Of a stretch of DNA of 64,000 nt, positions 25,294 through 34,608 are shown one piece after another. Source of the stretch: Kordia antarctica (lineage in GTDB: Bacteria > Bacteroidota > Bacteroidia > Flavobacteriales > Flavobacteriaceae); contig NZ_CP019288.1 of assembly GCF_009901525.1 (NCBI RefSeq), positions 3,439,501 to 3,503,500 on the forward strand, written 5' to 3'. How positions within the stretch are numbered: position 1 is the stretch's first letter; each line of letters begins with the position of its first letter. A model generated the notes under the pieces. The model did no database searches, was not told the DNA's origin, and saw only the letters and a program-made list of their open reading frames with translations. Both the position numbers and the translations under genes were made by a program.

Positions 25294-26602
25294 CATATAT
25301 CTTACCTGGATCTTCCTTTTCTTCGGAATCTACGCAAATGCGCAAGAACAAGTTTTAACGCCAGAAGAAGCTATTCAGTTGACGTTGGAACACAATTATG
25401 GAATTAAAATTGCTAATAATACGGTAAAAGTTGCCGAAAATAATACGAGTATTTTTAACTCAGGTTATTTGCCAACCTTAACGGGAAATGCTGGCGCAAC
25501 GTATAATTTGGATAATACGGAAGCCGAATTTTCAAATGGAACAACAACGACGTTAAATTCTGCAGAAAGTTCACGTTACAATGCTTCTTTAAATTTAAAC
25601 TATACACTTTTTGATGGTTTAGGTCGAAAGTACAATTACAAACGTTTAAAAGAGCAATATCAATTATCGGAATTGGAAGCACGTGAAACTATTGAAAATA
25701 CAGTATTGCAACTATTTTCAGTATATTATTCGGTAGCGCAACTTTCAGAAAATACGTCAGCGATTATGGAAACGTTTGAAATTTCTAAAGATCGATTGAC
25801 AAGATCAGAATATCAATTTGAATATGGTCAGAATACAAAATTGGAAGTTTTAAATGCGCAAGTAGATATCAATAATGATAGTATTACAATTGTTAATACG
25901 GAACAACAATTGAGAAATACCAAGCGTGATTTAAACGTAATTCTTGGAAATAAGCTTACGCTAGATTTTAATGTTGATACAACTATTAACTTTGCGTTTG
26001 AGCTTGATAAAGAAGCGTTGTGGACAAAAACGAAAGCAACGAATGTTTCGCTCTTACAAGTAGAAAAAAATATTAATATTAGCTCGTTAGATGTAAAATC
26101 GAACCGATCTCAATATTTGCCAACAGTTGGTTTGACAGGAACGTACGGTTGGAACAAAAATAACAACAATGCAGCTTCGTTTGTGGCAGTTTCTACCAAC
26201 ACAGGATTATCTGGCGGAATTAATTTAAGTTGGAATTTGTTCGATGGCGGAAGCACGTTAATTAGTGTAAAAAATGCAAAAATTACACTAGAAAATCAAC
26301 AATTGCAAAAAGAGCAAATTCTGATTGATATTGAACGTAATTTTAACAATGCTTGGGACGATTATCAGAATAAAATCTTGATTTACGAATTGCAAGAAAG
26401 AAATATTAAAACGTCACAAAACAATTTTGATCGTACCAAGGAAAAATTCAAAATAGGACAAGTAAACTCTATCGAATTTCGTCAAGCACAATTGAATTTA
26501 TTAAATGCGGAACTCAGCAGAAACCAAGCAAAATACAACGCAAAACTTGCGGAATTGGTTATTTTACAATTGAGCGGCGATTTGTTGAATGTGAAGTTTT
26601 AG
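25283..26602 (+). CDS. TolC family outer-membrane efflux protein
   Basis: I place the start at ATG 25283, which overlaps the pump stop by 11 bases and begins directly with a signal peptide (YLTWIFLFFGIYANAQ). The mature part of about 420 residues has the TolC pattern of long helices and two beta hairpin regions: LTPEEAIQLTLEHNYGIKIANN near residue 25 (part: EEAIQLTLEHNYGIK), GYLPTLTGNAGATYN, YLPTVGLTGTYGW near residue 280 and a final FKIGQVNSIEFRQAQLNLLNAE (part: GQVNSIEFRQAQ). It would complete the tripartite efflux system. A terminator lies 216 bases downstream. Confidence 0.93.
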   Translation: MNNNIYLTWIFLFFGIYANAQEQVLTPEEAIQLTLEHNYGIKIANNTVKVAENNTSIFNSGYLPTLTGNAGATYNLDNTEAEFSNGTTTTLNSAESSRYNASLNLNYTLFDGLGRKYNYKRLKEQYQLSELEARETIENTVLQLFSVYYSVAQLSENTSAIMETFEISKDRLTRSEYQFEYGQNTKLEVLNAQVDINNDSITIVNTEQQLRNTKRDLNVILGNKLTLDFNVDTTINFAFELDKEALWTKTKATNVSLLQVEKNINISSLDVKSNRSQYLPTVGLTGTYGWNKNNNNAASFVAVSTNTGLSGGINLSWNLFDGGSTLISVKNAKITLENQQLQKEQILIDIERNFNNAWDDYQNKILIYELQERNIKTSQNNFDRTKEKFKIGQVNSIEFRQAQLNLLNAELSRNQAKYNAKLAELVILQLSGDLLNVKF

Positions 26603-26928
26603 AAACTAGATATTAGACCGCTTTTAGACTCCTTGGACTGGCTTTAAAACGTCATTACGGGAAGCATGACGAAGTAATCTGTTTCTTTTAATTAACGAAT
26701 TGTATTTAGCTTGTTTATCGGCACGAGTTGTGAAACTCGCGCTAGCGTTCAATGCTAGAAAAAGTCTAAAATTCCAATAATCCAAGCAAGTCTAAGAAGT
26801 CTTTTTCTTTGAAAAAGAAAACTCCAATACTTTAAAAGCATTGGAGTTTTGTATATTATTCTAATTATAAAATAGCTAGCGACACGTTTTTGTTCTTGAT
26901 TCTAAAAGCGCAGTGATCTTGTATCTTT
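26603..26928. other. 326-base intergenic region with three repeat families and a terminator
   Basis: In order it holds a CGTCATTACGG...GACGAAGTAATCTG repeat (26650-26682; relative at 60687), a CGAGTT/AACTCG hairpin repeat ending CGCTAGC (26712-26746; relatives at 45183 and 59392), the AATCCAAGCAAGTCTAAGAAG repeat (26778-26800), the terminator at 26818-26850 and the left border of the 4.57-kb duplication. Confidence 0.6.
26818..26850. terminator. Bidirectional terminator between tolC-like gene and FG-GAP protein A
   Basis: Stem AAAACTCCAAT / ATTGGAGTTTT (26818-26828, 26840-26850). It serves the convergent tolC-like and FG-GAP genes. An identical hairpin at 31380-31412 belongs to the duplication. 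Confidence 0.85.
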
Positions 26929-29900
26929 TTATCGTTTGATGAATTTCTGCGTGTATACTTTTCCATCAGATTCTAAACGTAGAATATAGTTTCCTTGACG
27001 TAAGTTTGAAACATCAATGGAATGTTCTGTCAATTTTAAGTTCATCATACGTTTTCCTTCAATGTTAAAGATCGTTGCAATTTTTCCAACTAAGTTGATC
27101 GGACTGTTGATATTCATCACTTTTCCAACAGGATTTGGATGAATTGTAATGCTTTCCAACAACGCTTCATCTTCAATACCTAATGCTTGTCCTTCAGTAA
27201 TTACATGATGCGTATTAATTGTAGGATTCAGCACATTATCAATAGCACCAGATGGCCAGTAAATAATAATATTTGTAATCGCAGTATCTGTTCCGATTCC
27301 GAAATGTGTATTTAATGTACTCATAAAACGGAATCCTTCTCCACTACGTACATCACGAATTTGAACTCCGGAAGCTGTATGAACTTCCACTCTAGCGCCA
27401 ATTCCGTTAATATTACTTCCAACTCCAGTCGTGGTAATTTTTATCCAATTATTAGTATTTGTATCGTTTGTGTATAATGTAGTTCCTGAAAGTGCATCAA
27501 TAAATCCGTCATTATTCATATCTCCAAAAGAACCATTATTTCCAGATAAAACCCCGTCATATACTGAAAATGTCATGTCGCCATTTCCGAATAGAATACT
27601 TCCGTTAGAAGCAACATCTAAGTTTCCGTCGTTGTCAAAATCGTACGTTGCATTTTCGATTCCTGTATTGGTTAAGTTTGGCAATATTCCAGAAGCGGCA
27701 GTTACATCGGTAAATGTACTGTTTCCGTTATTTCGCATCAGTTTGTGTGTTCCGTTTGAAGTAGAACTTGCACCTACAAAAACGTCCATATCGCCGTCGT
27801 TATCAAAATCTCCCCAAGCGGAAGACCACGTTTGTACTGGGTCAGCTAAACCTATGGTAGAAGCTACTTCTGTAAAAGTTCCAGTTCCGTCATTTTCATG
27901 CATTTCATTGATATTAATCGTAGAAGATCCTCCACGACATTTAGCAATAAACATGTCCATATCTCTATCATTATCATAATCAATCCAAACAGAACCATAG
28001 TTTCCTCCACCAGCAATATCTCCAAGTCCACCTTGGTTAAATACTAGGTTTCCACTTCCATCATTCAAATAATATACATTTGGATCAACATCATGACACA
28101 CAAAAGCATCTAAGTGTCCATCTTGGTTTAAATCAACAAAGTTTGAACGTTGTGAGAATACATATTCTGATCCAGAAATTTCAGTAAATCCTGTTCCTGT
28201 TGCATTTGCTCTCATAAAGGTAACACCATTTCCTCCACCATATAATAAATCGGTAAATCCGTTTCTATCAAAATCGGCAGCAGCCAAACTCCACGATGGC
28301 GTATTGTTTGCGCTTGTAGTTGTAATGTTTGTTGCCGTGCCGCTTAAACCTCCAACAGCTTGTTGATAAAAGATATTTACATTGGTTGTTCCAATGGAAA
28401 CAATATCGTCTAAAAAGTCACCATTCATATCTACGGCAGCTCTTTGTGTTCCTGAAGTTGCCACAGTAGATGTTGTAAATGTAGCTGGCGGTGGCGGCGC
28501 TAACGTTTCGAATGTTAATGGTCCGCCCCAAATACTAGCATCTAATCCGCAAATGGCACGAACATATACTTCGTAACTTGTTCCTGGATTTAAGGACGTT
28601 ATATTTACAGTTGTTGACGTTGCAGCAGTTCCTGGACCTGTTGGAATTCCTGTTCCGGCTGGCTGTATTACATATTCCCAAGCTGTTTCTCCGTTGTTTG
28701 CTGCCCAAGAAACGGTTGCTGAGGTTTGTGTGATTGCAGAAGCGGCTAAACTTGAAGGTGCAATACAAAACGATCCACATGTTTCTACACGTACATAATC
28801 TATAGACATATCTCCTTGAAAACCTGTTCCTGTTCCTGTATGGCTAAATTCTAAGTAAATTACTTGCCCTATGTATGTATCTAAATTGACACCAACAGAA
28901 ACCCAAGCTTCTGCTCCGCTTGTTTGTAATTCTCCAGTTTGTGTAAATACTGTAGTAAAAGGTCCTGAAGCAGACGTACCAACTTTTACGTTTAAAGTTC
29001 CCATATCATCTCCAAAAGCATGTAAGTAGAATGAAAGTTCAGCGCCATCTGTCGCTGATGATAAATCTATTGCTGGACTTACTGCGGAACCTGTAGATGT
29101 AGTATTTCCTGAAGCTTCAAAATTCATAAAGTTTGCACCACTAAACGCAGTGTCTGGTCCAGTTCCAGTAGATCCAGAAGCGTTAGGAATTTCCCAACTT
29201 CCGTTTCCAGTATTTAAGTTTCCTGTCCATCCAGAAACAGTATCAAATTCTTCTGTAAAGATAAACGTAGAAGCTCCTGAACCACACGTTATACCAACTG
29301 GCGGCGGCGGCGGACAGTTACTTTGCGTAAGCGAAGTACTATTTACGTTACAGTTTGTATCTTGATCATTTAGAATAGAAATTACAACGTCAGTTGCATT
29401 TGTAAATGGTCCAAACTGAACTGTTCCAGCTGTATTTAAAGATTGCGTAGCACTTGATTGATTATCCGAAACGGTTAAAGAAGTCGCACTTCCAAGGTTA
29501 GAAACGTTGACATCTACTAAAAACCCGCCACTTGTAGCACAATCATTTACAACAGTATACGTAGCTGTTGGGTTGGTACAGGTTGCACAGTTTACATCAA
29601 AATCCCACGATGTATATCCGTTACCACTACAATTAATAGTTCCATCAGAATTGATAGAAACCGTAATCGTATCTCCAGTTGATTGAAATGTAAGACCTGT
29701 TAAGTCTCCAGCATTTCCATATCCGTTGTATAATTCAGTTCCGTTTGTATCCAATACGATGAGTTCATCCCAAGTATTTTCTACTTCACCTGCGTTAAAG
29801 GTGACTTGTAAATCTGATCCATCAGAACTTACAAAAACAAAACTTGTAGTATCATTATTTACATAACAATACGTTGTATTTACAGGACCAACTAAGCAGT

Positions 29901-29970
29901 CAACTGTTGTTTGTGCGCCTGCAAAAAAGCAGGAAGCTATCAAACTTATTAGTAACATAATTTTTTTCAT
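26929..29970 (-). CDS. T9SS-secreted FG-GAP/VCBS, ASPIC/UnbV protein, copy A
   Basis: A 1,013-residue surface protein. Order: signal peptide (1-20, ending FAGAQ), a CUB-like beta domain with Cys pairs (about 21-130), a linker domain (135-220), a MAM/jelly-roll-like domain (about 235-398, SGWTGNLNTGNGSWEIP, ending VRVETCG), a fibronectin III domain (400-490), FG-GAP/VCBS beta-propeller repeats with Ca-binding DxNxDG-type loops (about 497-860, e.g. DYDNDRDMDMF, DFDNDGDMDVF), an ASPIC/UnbV domain (860-925, DVRSGEGF) and a type A T9SS sorting tail (940-1013, ending KVYTQKFIKR). Downstream of the cytochrome-like lipoprotein gene with a 57-base gap, so probably one operon. Ligand unknown. Confidence 0.9.
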   Translation of the reverse strand: MKKIMLLISLIASCFFAGAQTTVDCLVGPVNTTYCYVNNDTTSFVFVSSDGSDLQVTFNAGEVENTWDELIVLDTNGTELYNGYGNAGDLTGLTFQSTGDTITVSINSDGTINCSGNGYTSWDFDVNCATCTNPTATYTVVNDCATSGGFLVDVNVSNLGSATSLTVSDNQSSATQSLNTAGTVQFGPFTNATDVVISILNDQDTNCNVNSTSLTQSNCPPPPPVGITCGSGASTFIFTEEFDTVSGWTGNLNTGNGSWEIPNASGSTGTGPDTAFSGANFMNFEASGNTTSTGSAVSPAIDLSSATDGAELSFYLHAFGDDMGTLNVKVGTSASGPFTTVFTQTGELQTSGAEAWVSVGVNLDTYIGQVIYLEFSHTGTGTGFQGDMSIDYVRVETCGSFCIAPSSLAASAITQTSATVSWAANNGETAWEYVIQPAGTGIPTGPGTAATSTTVNITSLNPGTSYEVYVRAICGLDASIWGGPLTFETLAPPPPATFTTSTVATSGTQRAAVDMNGDFLDDIVSIGTTNVNIFYQQAVGGLSGTATNITTTSANNTPSWSLAAADFDRNGFTDLLYGGGNGVTFMRANATGTGFTEISGSEYVFSQRSNFVDLNQDGHLDAFVCHDVDPNVYYLNDGSGNLVFNQGGLGDIAGGGNYGSVWIDYDNDRDMDMFIAKCRGGSSTININEMHENDGTGTFTEVASTIGLADPVQTWSSAWGDFDNDGDMDVFVGASSTSNGTHKLMRNNGNSTFTDVTAASGILPNLTNTGIENATYDFDNDGNLDVASNGSILFGNGDMTFSVYDGVLSGNNGSFGDMNNDGFIDALSGTTLYTNDTNTNNWIKITTTGVGSNINGIGARVEVHTASGVQIRDVRSGEGFRFMSTLNTHFGIGTDTAITNIIIYWPSGAIDNVLNPTINTHHVITEGQALGIEDEALLESITIHPNPVGKVMNINSPINLVGKIATIFNIEGKRMMNLKLTEHSIDVSNLRQGNYILRLESDGKVYTQKFIKR

Positions 29971-30027
29971 ATGCTGGATTTTATACTACAAATACATAAA
30001 GAATTCATAGTGTTATTTTAGTTATTA

Positions 30028-31125
30028 TTAATCGCATTCGGTGGTTAATCCATCAATCCATTGACCAATAAGAGTGACGGCTTCTTCGTGAATAATAGTT
30101 CGTCCAAGTAAAGGCATTCTAAATTCTTCAGCTGTTGTATTGATTCTATAATACATAACTGAGCGTTCTTTTAAGGAAGGTGTTACAATATTTACCATTC
30201 CAACAATTTCTGTATCAGGATCTACACAAACACCTAAGTTTGTTTCGTCAGCAGATTCATCAAACGCAAAACGCACAGGTCTGTAGTCACAATGTGATAA
30301 TTCTGAATGACAATGTGCACAATTGATATCAATATATGAGCGAACGCGTAAGTCAATTGGTTGCGTTGCATCGCTCCAATCTACAACCGTATTAATCGTT
30401 GTTGGTAAGTTATCTTCTAAATAACCTTCATCAACTAGCTTTTGTAATTGATTCTGAGAACCATCTGTGTACCCGAATAAACTATTTAAGTTTTGCGGTT
30501 TTACACCAATAGGAACAGAGTTTGTACCTTGTTTATGACAAGTAAAGCATTCCACACTGGAAGGAATTCTGTAGTTTGTGCTTTTTGCAACGCCATTTTC
30601 CAGAAAGTCTACATTTGTAAATGAACCTGTTAGACTAAATGTCGCTTCCGTTTGCTCATCATTCCAAACGTAATCGGCAAAATACCAATCGTCTGCTTTT
30701 TTTAGCATTAAGCGAGTTTCAATAATACGCGTATTATTAGCAGGTTGTACGTTGTTGTAATAAAACGTTTTGATGAGTAATGTTCCGACAGGAAATTCAA
30801 TAAGTTCATTGTCAGCAACATAGGTTGCTTGCACATCGCTTGGCATCCAAACGAACCTTTTCTTTTTGGCGTAGTCTGTAAATAAATTTGAAATTGGCTT
30901 GTATGGAATGACACCTAAAACAGGTTCTTGATCCTTTATTTCGCCTTCAAAAAAGTTGTATTCTGAAAGTGTGTCAAAAGGAAAGGCGTCCATATCTAAT
31001 ACAACTGGCGACACAGGAATTGGTACATAATCGTCGTCTGTAACGGGATTTTCATCATCAGAACAAGAGAAAAGCATAGCAAAAAGTAGTGCTATACTAG
31101 CAATTTTTGTTAGTTTGGTAATCAT
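30028..31125 (-). CDS. Diheme c-type cytochrome-like lipoprotein, copy A
   Basis: A 365-residue lipoprotein: signal with lipobox LFSC (Cys21) and an Asp/Glu-rich start to the mature chain. Two covalent heme-attachment motifs are visible, CFTCH (residues 193-197) and CAHCH (269-273), the latter in DINCAHCHSELSHCDYRP. This resembles the SO2930/HNE_0200 type of diheme proteins, which in other phyla often sit beside secreted repeat proteins. The first 170 residues contain VVLDMDAFPFDTLSEY and FVWMPSD blocks found in that group. It would be anchored in the periplasm or outer membrane as an electron carrier. It precedes FG-GAP protein A in the same direction. Confidence 0.82.
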   Translation of the reverse strand: MITKLTKIASIALLFAMLFSCSDDENPVTDDDYVPIPVSPVVLDMDAFPFDTLSEYNFFEGEIKDQEPVLGVIPYKPISNLFTDYAKKKRFVWMPSDVQATYVADNELIEFPVGTLLIKTFYYNNVQPANNTRIIETRLMLKKADDWYFADYVWNDEQTEATFSLTGSFTNVDFLENGVAKSTNYRIPSSVECFTCHKQGTNSVPIGVKPQNLNSLFGYTDGSQNQLQKLVDEGYLEDNLPTTINTVVDWSDATQPIDLRVRSYIDINCAHCHSELSHCDYRPVRFAFDESADETNLGVCVDPDTEIVGMVNIVTPSLKERSVMYYRINTTAEEFRMPLLGRTIIHEEAVTLIGQWIDGLTTECD

Positions 31126-31487
31126 GCGGTTGATTGATTAAGGCACTAATATAACAAATTTATTGCATGTTATATTTGATTTTTAGTGAGTTACTCTTTA
31201 TATATAACAACTGAATGTACTTTTGTCCTACCTTTTGGTGAGTTTTGTTTTGAAACACTATCTATTTTGTAGCAATTTACAAATGAGCATTTACTGTTAT
31301 GAGAAGCTAAACTTGATTCAGCCTAACGAAAAAGTCTAACAATCCAAGCAAGTCTAAGAAGTTTATTTCTTTGAAAAAGAAAACTCCAATACTTTAAAAG
31401 CATTGGAGTTTTGTATATTATTCTAATTATAAAATAGCTAGCGACACGTTTTTGTTCTTGATTCTAAAAGCGCAGCGATCTTGCTTT
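31126..31487. other. 362-base region at the duplication junction
   Basis: The right part of copy A (promoter side of the cytochrome-like gene, with -7 box TAAATTTG on the minus strand at 31155-31162) runs to about 31254. Unique sequence follows, then copy B starts at about 31335 with the AATCCAAGCAAGTCTAAGAAG repeat and its terminator (31380-31412). Confidence 0.6.
31380..31412 (-). terminator. Terminator after FG-GAP protein B
   Basis: Same stem as at 26818-26850 (AAAACTCCAAT / ATTGGAGTTTT). It separates FG-GAP gene B from the cytochrome-like gene A that follows in the same direction, so the two copies form separate transcription units. Confidence 0.8.
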
Positions 31488-34400
31488 TTATCGTTTGATG
31501 AATTTCTGAGTATATACTTTTCCATCAGATTCTAAACGTAAAATATAATTTCCTTGGCGTAAGTTTGAAACATCAATTGAATGTTCTGTCAATTTTAAGT
31601 TCATCATACGTTTTCCTTCAATGTTAAAGATCGTTGCAATTTTCCCAACCAAATTAACGGGACTATTAATATTCATCACTTTCCCAACAGGATTTGGATG
31701 AATAGCAATACTTTCTAAGGTTTCATCTTCAACACCTAAGGTTTGTCCTTCGGTAACCATATGATGTGTATTGGTCGAAGGATTCAACATATTATCAATA
31801 GCTCCAGATGGCCAGTAAATGATAATATTTGTAATTGCAGTATCTGTTCCGATTCCGAAATGTGTATTTAATGTACTCATAAAACCGAATCCTTCTCCAC
31901 TACGTACATCACGAATTTGAACTCCGGAAGCTGTATGAACTTCCACTCTAGCACCAATTCCGTTAATATTACTTCCAACTCCAGTCGTGGTAATTTTCAC
32001 CCAATTGTTAGTGTTTGTATTGTTTGTGTATAATGTAGTCCCCGAAACTGCATCAATGAATCCATCATTGTTTAGATCACCAAAAGAACCATTATCACCT
32101 GCTAACACATTTTCATATACTGTAAACGTTAAATCACCATTTCCAAATAGAACACTTCCGTTAGAAGCAATGTCTAAATTTCCATCATTATCAAAATCGT
32201 ACGTTGCGTTTTCAATTCCTAAGTTTGTTAAGTCTGGCAATATTCCAGAAGCAGCAGTTACATCGGTAAATGTACTGTTTCCGTTATTTCGCATCAGTTT
32301 GTGTGTTCCGTTAGACAGAGAACTTGCGCCAACAAAAACGTCCATATCTCCGTCGTTATCAAAATCTCCCCAAGCGGAAGACCACGTTTGTATTTGATCT
32401 GCTAAACCTAGCGTAGAAGCTACTTCTGTATAAGTACCAGTACCATCATTTTCGTGCATTTCATTAATGTTAATCGTAGAAAAACCTCCACGACATTTTG
32501 CAATGAACATATCTAAATCTCTATCGTTATCATAATCAATCCAAACAGAACCATAGTTTCCTCCACCAGCAATATCTCCAAGTCCACCTTGGTTAAATAC
32601 GAGGTTTCCACTTCCGTCATTCAAATAATATACATTTGGATCTAGATCATGACACACAAAAGCATCTAAGTGTCCATCTTGATTCACATCAACAAAATTT
32701 GAACGTTGACAGAATACATATTCAGGTCCTGAAATTTCAGTAAATCCTGTTCCTGTTGCATTTGCTCTCATAAAGGTAACTCCATTTTGTCCACCATATA
32801 AAAGATCTGTAAATCCATTTCTATCGTAATCGCCAGCAGCCAAACTCCAAGCAGGCGGAAAGTCTGCAGTTGTAGTAGTAATATCTGTAGCTGTTCCACT
32901 TAAACCACCAACAGTTTGCTGATAGAAAATATTGATATTTGTAGCTCCAATAGAAACGACGTCATCCAAAAAGTCACCATTCATATCAACGGAAGCTTTA
33001 TGCGTTCCCACAGTAGAAATCGTTGATGTTGTAAAGTTCGCTGGCGGTGGCGGCGCTAAGGTTTCAAATGTTAAAGGTCCAGCCCAAGTACTAGCATCTG
33101 ATCCGCAAATAGTACGCACATATACTTCGTAATTTGTTCCTGGGTTTAAGGACGTTATATTTACAGTTGTTGACGTTGCAGCAGTTCCTGGACCTGTTGG
33201 AATTCCTGTTCCGGCTGGCTGTATTACATATTCCCAAGCTGTTTCTCCGTTATTTTCTGTCCAAGAAACGGTTGCTGAGTCTTGTGTAATTGCAGAAACG
33301 GCTAAACCTGAAGGTTCAATACAAAACGATCCACATGTTTCTACACGTACATAATCAATAGCCATGTCTCCTTCAATCCCTGTTCCTGTTCCTGTATGGC
33401 TAAATTCTATATAAATTACTTGTCCTATGTATGTATCTAAGTTGACACCAACAGGAACCCAAGCTTCTGCTCCGCTTGTTTGTAATTCTCCAGTTTGTGT
33501 AAATACTGTTGTAAAAGGCCCTGAAGCAGACGTACCAACTTTTACATTTAAAGTTCCCATATCGGCTCCATAAGCGTGCATGTAGAATGATAATTCAGCA
33601 CCACTTGTTGCTGTTGATAAATCTATTGCTGGACTTACTGCTGAAGCCGTTGCTGTTGTATCTCCAGAAGCTTCAAAATTCATAAAGTTTGCACCACTAA
33701 ACGCAGTGTTTGGACCAGTTCCAATAGATGTAGAACCATCAGGAATTTCCCATGAACCGTCATCAATGTTTAAGTTTCCTGTCCATCCAGAAACAATATC
33801 AAATTCTTCTGTAAAGACAAACGTAGAAGTTCCTAAACCACACGTTACACCAACTGGCACTGGCGGCGGACAACCACTTTGCGTAATTGAAGTACTGTTT
33901 ACACTACAGTTTAAATCTTGATCATTTTGGATAGAAATAACAATGCCTGCTGTGTTCGGAAACGGTCCAAATTGAACCGTTCCGGGAGCACTTAAAGCTT
34001 GTGTAGGACTCGATCTGTTGTCAGAAATTGTTAATGAAGAAGCTGAACCAAGGTCAGAAACATTGACATCTACTAAAAACCCGCCACTTGTAGCACAATC
34101 ATTTACAACAGTATACGTAGCTGTCGGATTGATACAAGTTGCACAGCTTACATTAAAATCCCACGAATCAAAAGCGTTATTATTACTAGTGCAATTAATT
34201 GTTACATCAGAATTGATAGAAACCGTAATCATGTTTCCATTAGACTGAAATGTAAGACCTGTTAAGTCTCCAGCATTTCCATATCCGTTGTATAATTCAG
34301 TTCCGTTTGTATCCAATACGATGAGTTCATCCCAAGTGTCTTCTACTTCACCTGCGTTAAAGGTGACTTGTAAATCTGATCCATCAGAACTTACAAAAAC

Positions 34401-34532
34401 AAAACTTGTAGTATCATTATTTACATAACAATACGTTGTATTTACAGGACCAACTGAGCAGTCAACTGTTGTTTGTGCGCCTGCAAAAAAGCAGGAAGCT
34501 ATTAAACTTATTAGTAACGTAATTTTTTTCAT
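31488..34532 (-). CDS. T9SS-secreted FG-GAP/VCBS, ASPIC/UnbV protein, copy B
   Basis: A 1,014-residue paralogue of the protein at 26929-29970 with the same domain order: signal peptide, CUB-like domain, linker, MAM-like domain, fibronectin III, FG-GAP propeller, ASPIC/UnbV and type A T9SS tail (ending KVYTQKFIKR). Differences are mostly conservative: one residue less near the sorting tail (EDETLESIAI against EDEALLESITI) and two more around residue 120. Both reading frames are open, so both are probably functional. It follows the cytochrome-like gene B by 76 bases. Confidence 0.9.
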   Translation of the reverse strand: MKKITLLISLIASCFFAGAQTTVDCSVGPVNTTYCYVNNDTTSFVFVSSDGSDLQVTFNAGEVEDTWDELIVLDTNGTELYNGYGNAGDLTGLTFQSNGNMITVSINSDVTINCTSNNNAFDSWDFNVSCATCINPTATYTVVNDCATSGGFLVDVNVSDLGSASSLTISDNRSSPTQALSAPGTVQFGPFPNTAGIVISIQNDQDLNCSVNSTSITQSGCPPPVPVGVTCGLGTSTFVFTEEFDIVSGWTGNLNIDDGSWEIPDGSTSIGTGPNTAFSGANFMNFEASGDTTATASAVSPAIDLSTATSGAELSFYMHAYGADMGTLNVKVGTSASGPFTTVFTQTGELQTSGAEAWVPVGVNLDTYIGQVIYIEFSHTGTGTGIEGDMAIDYVRVETCGSFCIEPSGLAVSAITQDSATVSWTENNGETAWEYVIQPAGTGIPTGPGTAATSTTVNITSLNPGTNYEVYVRTICGSDASTWAGPLTFETLAPPPPANFTTSTISTVGTHKASVDMNGDFLDDVVSIGATNINIFYQQTVGGLSGTATDITTTTADFPPAWSLAAGDYDRNGFTDLLYGGQNGVTFMRANATGTGFTEISGPEYVFCQRSNFVDVNQDGHLDAFVCHDLDPNVYYLNDGSGNLVFNQGGLGDIAGGGNYGSVWIDYDNDRDLDMFIAKCRGGFSTININEMHENDGTGTYTEVASTLGLADQIQTWSSAWGDFDNDGDMDVFVGASSLSNGTHKLMRNNGNSTFTDVTAASGILPDLTNLGIENATYDFDNDGNLDIASNGSVLFGNGDLTFTVYENVLAGDNGSFGDLNNDGFIDAVSGTTLYTNNTNTNNWVKITTTGVGSNINGIGARVEVHTASGVQIRDVRSGEGFGFMSTLNTHFGIGTDTAITNIIIYWPSGAIDNMLNPSTNTHHMVTEGQTLGVEDETLESIAIHPNPVGKVMNINSPVNLVGKIATIFNIEGKRMMNLKLTEHSIDVSNLRQGNYILRLESDGKVYTQKFIKR

Positions 34533-34608
34533 AGGTTAACTTTTTTTATAAATTGGTTTTTTTATACTACAAATACATAAAGAATTCATAGTATTGGTTT
34601 AATTATTA

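Larger units (their letters stand above)
26775..31254. repeat. Tandem duplication, copy A
   Basis: Alignment by eye shows the stretch from about 26775 to about 31254 repeated at about 31335-35830, an offset of 4,559-4,581 bp. Terminator, secreted protein, cytochrome-like lipoprotein and upstream region are all included. Ends are approximate. Confidence 0.85.

Noticed and set aside
27431-27979. Open frame of 182 codons on the plus strand inside FG-GAP protein A (similar ones inside copy B and accC)
   Set aside because: They mirror the codon pattern of the real genes on the other strand, lack promoters and family similarity, and copy B has a stop in a different place.
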